From the NCBI GenBank assembly GCA_002454125.1, contig DKII01000102.1, positions 7,478 to 15,262 of the forward strand: a stretch of DNA of 7,785 bases. Reading direction: 5' to 3'. The stretch is from Novosphingobium sp. UBA6722 (GTDB lineage Bacteria; Pseudomonadota; Alphaproteobacteria; Sphingomonadales; Sphingomonadaceae). Position 1 is the first letter of the stretch, and each line of letters opens with the position of its first letter. Below the pieces are notes generated by a model. The model saw only the letters and a list, made by a program, of their open reading frames with translations. It did not search any database and was not told the origin of the DNA. Below, piece by piece: positions 4,870-7,785 of the stretch. The position numbers were made by a program, and so were the translations under genes.

Positions 4870-6465
4870 ATGACCCTCTCGCTCACCGTCCACGGCGCCG
4901 CCCAGACGGTCACCGGATCGTGCCACGAGCTGCGGAGCGGCAAGTCGCGGATCCTGCTCGATTGCGGGCTGTTCCAGGGGTCGCGCTCGCTCGAGGCGCT
5001 CAACCACGAACCCCTGCCGTTCGACATCCACGGTCTGGATGCAGTGGTGCTGGGCCATGCCCACATCGATCATAGCGGCCAGCTGCCGCGGCTCAGCGCA
5101 GCGGGTTACCATGGCGCGATCTGGTGCACCGAGGAAACAGCCGAGCTGCTCCAGTTCATGCTGGCCGATGCCGGGCGGATCCAGGAGTACGAGGCCGAGC
5201 GCCGCAATCGCCGCCGCGACCGGGCGGGCGATGATCCGTTCAAGCCGATCTATACCGAAGCCGATGCGATTGCCGCCGCCCGGCTGGCGCGGGTCGTGAA
5301 GCTGGGGGAATGGTTCGAACCCGCCCCCGGTTTTCGCTGCCGGCTGTGGAACGCGGGCCATATCCTGGGCTCGGCGTCGATCGAGGTTGAGGCTGAGGGT
5401 ACCCGGCTGCTCAATTCGGGCGATCTTGGGCCGGACAACAAGGCCTTTCACGCCGATCCCGATGCACCGGCCGGGTTCGATCACGTGATCTGCGAAAGCA
5501 CTTATGGCGATCGCACGCGCACCAAGGTCAGCATTGCCGAGCGGCGGCAACTGCTGGAGGCGGAGATCCTTGCCGCCCGGGCGCGCGGCGGGAACCTGGT
5601 GATCCCGTCCTTCGCGCTAGAGCGGACTCAGGAACTGTTGCTCGATATCGCCACGCTCTCCAGCGCCGGGCGGATCGGCAATGCGATGGTCTTCGTTGAT
5701 AGTCCGCTGGCTAACAAGGCGACCACGGCCTTTCGCAAGTTCGCCGCCGAGCTGGAGGATACCGGTGGGCACGATGTCTTTGGCCATCCCTCGATCCGCT
5801 ATGTCGATGACGTGGCGGAATCGATGAAGCTCAACACCATGTCCGGCGCAATCATCATGGCCGCATCGGGCATGTGCGAGGCGGGCCGGATCCGTCACCA
5901 CCTGTTCTACAACCTGCCGCGCCGGGATTCGACGATCCTGTTCGTGGGCTTCCAGGCCGAAGGCTCGCTGGGCCGGGTGATCCTGGAAGGGGCCAAGCGG
6001 GTGCGCATTTCCGGGCGTGATGTGCAGGTGCGGGCCCAGGTGCGCGAGATTGACAGCTACTCCGCCCATGCCGACCAGTCCGAACTGCTCGCCTGGATCG
6101 CCGAACGCGGCCCAATTGCGGGCAGCCTGCTGCTGGATCATGGTGAGAAGGGTGCAATTGAAGAGCTGCGGCGGCTGGCCGAAAGCCAGGCGCTGGCACC
6201 GTCACTGATCGTGCCGGAGATTGGTGAGACCTGGGAGCTGCCGCCGGGCAAGCCAGCGCGGCGGACCAAGACCGGGCGGACCGATCTGCGCCCGGCGCTG
6301 GGCCGTGATTGGCAGAACGACTATGCCGAACTCGCCACCAGCCTAAAGCGCCGGCTCGCCGCGATCCGCGATGCCGAGGCGCGGCAAAGGGCCATCGCCC
6401 AGATGCGCGCGGTGCTCGATAGTTACAGCGAATTCCGCGAACACAAGAAGGGCGGGCATCATTAG
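4870..6465 (+). CDS. Beta-CASP metallo-beta-lactamase-fold hydrolase (RNA-processing exonuclease type), 531 aa
   Basis: This belongs to the metallo-beta-lactamase/beta-CASP nucleases (CPSF-73/YSH1 group), zinc-dependent enzymes that cut or trim RNA. The zinc-site motifs are complete: HAHIDH (63-68), H164 in AGHILGS, D185 in SGDLG; beta-CASP motif A ESTYGD (209-214), motif B histidine H400 in SYSAHAD and motif C histidine H424 in LDHGE. The beta-CASP insert spans about 220-350 (PSFALERTQELL, FVDSPLA, MAASGMCEAGR) and the RMMBL zone about 370-430. An insertion at about 101-135 is rich in Arg and Glu. Past the catalytic core, residues about 455-531 form a basic, charged, probably helical or coiled tail, longer than compact archaeal/Thermus relatives of about 430 aa. 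It overlaps the convergent GGDEF gene stop by 4 bases. Active nuclease is likely; the true substrate is unknown. Confidence 0.94.
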   Translation: MTLSLTVHGAAQTVTGSCHELRSGKSRILLDCGLFQGSRSLEALNHEPLPFDIHGLDAVVLGHAHIDHSGQLPRLSAAGYHGAIWCTEETAELLQFMLADAGRIQEYEAERRNRRRDRAGDDPFKPIYTEADAIAAARLARVVKLGEWFEPAPGFRCRLWNAGHILGSASIEVEAEGTRLLNSGDLGPDNKAFHADPDAPAGFDHVICESTYGDRTRTKVSIAERRQLLEAEILAARARGGNLVIPSFALERTQELLLDIATLSSAGRIGNAMVFVDSPLANKATTAFRKFAAELEDTGGHDVFGHPSIRYVDDVAESMKLNTMSGAIIMAASGMCEAGRIRHHLFYNLPRRDSTILFVGFQAEGSLGRVILEGAKRVRISGRDVQVRAQVREIDSYSAHADQSELLAWIAERGPIAGSLLLDHGEKGAIEELRRLAESQALAPSLIVPEIGETWELPPGKPARRTKTGRTDLRPALGRDWQNDYAELATSLKRRLAAIRDAEARQRAIAQMRAVLDSYSEFREHKKGGHH

Positions 6466-7448
6466 GCTGAAAGCGGCAGCCGCCACAGCCACGGCACGCG
6501 CCGCCGCGAAGGACAGGTCCCGATCCGCGCCCGGCCGCGCGCCTTGGCATCGGTCACGGCCAGTTCGGCGCTGCGCAGGCTGGCGTCGCTGTCTGGTCCC
6601 AGCGGGGCCAGGCCGATCGAGGCGGTGAAGGGCAGCTCGCCGCGCTGCGCCCCGATCGCGACTTCGGCCAGCGCGGCGGTGATTGCGCCAGCGGCCAGGC
6701 GTGCTTCTTCCAGCGTGGCCTCGGGCATGATTACGGCAAAGGTTTCGCCGTCGATCCGCGACAGGATGTGGTCAGGCCGCGTTACCTGGCGCAGCAGACC
6801 GGCAAAGCTGACTAGCAGCCGGTCGCCCGCCGCATGGCCGTGGCGCAGGTTGAAGGCGCGAAACCGGTCAAGGTCGACCAGGGCGAGGGCGCCCGGCGCG
6901 TCCTGCTCGGCCAGGTGCGCCAGCATGGCGATGAAGGCAGTGCGGTTGGTAAAGCCGGTCAAGGGATCGGTCATCGCCGCGGCAAAGGCCTCGCGCTCCA
7001 GCCGCCGTCGTTCGCCAATCGGATGCAGCACGCAGATCGCGCCCAGCTGGTGATCCGGCCCCAGCGAGACCGGATCGATCCGCAGCTCATACCATTCGCG
7101 CGCGCCGTCCGGGCCGCGCAGCGCCAGTTCGATCCGCTCGGGGCGGCCATCCCGGTCCAGCGCGGCGCCGAGCGCCTGGCGGAGCCGGTCGCGGTGGCCA
7201 GGGATGGCCAGCTCCCACAGCGGCCGGCCGATTGCCGCCGCCGGCAGGGCTCCGCCCAGTTCGGTTATCCGCCCCTGCCGGTCGCAGGCCAGCGCGATCT
7301 CGCTGCTGACCCCGGCCCACAGCCGCAGCAGCACGCCGTCGCCGCGCGGTACGAAGTGTACCCCCATTCCAGTCGCCCCCGTTTTCGAGCGGCGCGGTCG
7401 GCCAAGGTGCCCCCTTCGCCAGACCGCGCCGATGGCCAGTCCAAGCAC
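6462..7448 (-). CDS. PAS-GGDEF domain protein with altered signature loop (DGETF), 328 aa
   Basis: This is a cytosolic signalling protein of the diguanylate cyclase family. A PAS-like sensor region covers about residues 50-145 (ALACDRQGRITEL..., WYELRIDPVSLG). A linker helix leads into a GGDEF domain (about 155-310) that begins with the standard TDPLTGFTNR (160-169). Metal and substrate regions VDLDRF (191-196) and FNLRHGHAAGD (199-209) are kept. The active loop is RIDGETFAV: GGDEF is replaced by DGETF (233-237), so the first glycine becomes D and the fourth-position catalytic glutamate becomes T. The RxxD inhibitory site reads RPDH. It is probably a poor or inactive cyclase, perhaps a GTP or c-di-GMP sensor. 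No transmembrane segment is seen. The start is uncertain: GTG 7448 has AAGG 7 nt upstream, but codons before ATG 7367 are less G/C-biased, so a 301-aa form is possible. Confidence 0.88.
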   Translation of the reverse strand: MLGLAIGAVWRRGHLGRPRRSKTGATGMGVHFVPRGDGVLLRLWAGVSSEIALACDRQGRITELGGALPAAAIGRPLWELAIPGHRDRLRQALGAALDRDGRPERIELALRGPDGAREWYELRIDPVSLGPDHQLGAICVLHPIGERRRLEREAFAAAMTDPLTGFTNRTAFIAMLAHLAEQDAPGALALVDLDRFRAFNLRHGHAAGDRLLVSFAGLLRQVTRPDHILSRIDGETFAVIMPEATLEEARLAAGAITAALAEVAIGAQRGELPFTASIGLAPLGPDSDASLRSAELAVTDAKARGRARIGTCPSRRRVPWLWRLPLSA

Positions 7449-7464
7449 CCCGCCGCCTTGTCCC

Positions 7465-7511
7465 TGTTAGTCTTGTAAGCTAACAAATATATAAGCGAAT
7501 CAGTGTGTTAG
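7465..7511. repeat. Three TGTTAG/CTAACA hexamers upstream of the PAS-GGDEF gene
   Basis: TGTTAG occurs at 7465-7470 and 7506-7511, and its complement CTAACA at 7480-7485. The first two form an inverted pair with a 9-bp spacer. A minus-strand -10-like TATATT (7486-7491) stands between the last two, so these hexamers bracket the likely promoter of the PAS-GGDEF gene. No good -35 match is seen. They could be operator half-sites. Confidence 0.35.
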
Positions 7512-7606
7512 GACTCGTTTACCATAGTCGCGGCTGTTGATAAGCGCGAAGTTGCAGGTGACCGCATCGGGGCTGGCCTGCTACCTTCGGCCCGGCGTGG
7601 GGACTG

Positions 7607-7785
7607 TCAGAGTTCGATCAGGATCCGCACCCGCTCGGGCAGTGTTCCGGCCGCCGCGGCGATCTTGACGCGAGCTTCTTCGACCAGCTGGGTGACCTGG
7701 CGATCCGGCTCGGTTCCGGCCAGCACCCGCTCATCGATGCCCAGGCAGGCGGCCAGCGGGCCGAGCCGGTGCGGGGTGGGGCGGG
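7607..7785 (-). CDS. C-terminal end of an unrecognised protein, 5' end cut by window edge
   Basis: On the minus strand a frame is open from the right edge to a TGA at 7607-7609, giving 58 codons. The codon use (G/C in almost all third positions, for example CTG GCC GCC TGC CTG GGC ATC) matches the neighbouring real genes, and the peptide has a normal composition: LAACLGIDERVLAG, then a charged helix QLVEEARVKIAAAAG, ending RVRILIEL. I do not recognise the family. It is in the same direction as the PAS-GGDEF gene, 158 bp upstream of that gene's GTG, so the two may or may not share a transcript; the AT-rich gap with its own -10-like box suggests separate promoters. Confidence 0.65.
   Translation of the reverse strand, partial: RPTPHRLGPLAACLGIDERVLAGTEPDRQVTQLVEEARVKIAAAAGTLPERVRILIEL

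Noticed and set aside
4132..5550. Minus-strand frame of 472 codons across the GST and hydrolase genes
   Set aside because: It lies in register with two real genes that happen to share one frame, and is an artefact of G/C-rich third positions. Both sense proteins have clear family motifs.
7562..7606. Possible terminator after the right-edge gene (GGCC repeats)
   Set aside because: Only 4-bp arms (GGCC/GGCC) pair and there is no U-tract; the evidence is too weak for a terminator call.

Overview
The window is GC-rich, densely coding bacterial chromosome with strong G/C bias at third codon positions. The protein set (two thiolase-superfamily proteins, a crotonase, a TonB, a GST, a beta-CASP hydrolase and a PAS-GGDEF protein) and the codon style fit an alphaproteobacterium, most likely a sphingomonad (Novosphingobium/Erythrobacter-like). 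That placement is a judgement from memory of similar proteins, not a search. I see no IS element, CRISPR array, tRNA, rRNA or integrase; this is ordinary core or lightly accessory chromosome.

Layout. (1) Positions 1-1179, minus strand: a thiolase-like protein, cut by the left edge, in which the usual thiolase catalytic residues are replaced. (2) Positions 1180-1278: a short divergent control region with a strong 18-bp palindrome (1199-1216) and a second 16-bp palindrome (1228-1243). (3) Positions 1279-3323, plus strand: a canonical thiolase followed 5 nt later by a crotonase-fold enoyl-CoA hydratase/isomerase. A hairpin at 3331-3359 ends this unit. (4) Positions 3368-4036, minus strand: a TonB-type energy transducer convergent with the crotonase, with a structured leader and a possible operator at 4115-4133. 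(5) Positions 4231-6465, plus strand: a GST-family protein and, 6 nt later, a beta-CASP metallo-beta-lactamase-fold hydrolase. (6) Positions 6462-7448, minus strand: a PAS-GGDEF protein whose signature loop reads DGETF; its stop codon overlaps the hydrolase stop. (7) Positions 7607-7785, minus strand: the last 58 codons of an unrecognised protein that runs off the right edge.

How the parts fit. The thiolase, crotonase and thiolase-like genes form one divergently transcribed acyl-CoA module, probably for beta-oxidation-type breakdown of a fatty acid, steroid side chain or similar substrate. It is probably controlled by a repressor binding the shared palindrome; no regulator gene lies in the window. 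TonB powers outer-membrane uptake. The GST and hydrolase look co-transcribed, but no common pathway is evident. No convincing new multi-gene system is present. The points most worth a second look are the shared operator, the motif-less thiolase paralogue beside a normal thiolase, and the altered GGDEF loop.
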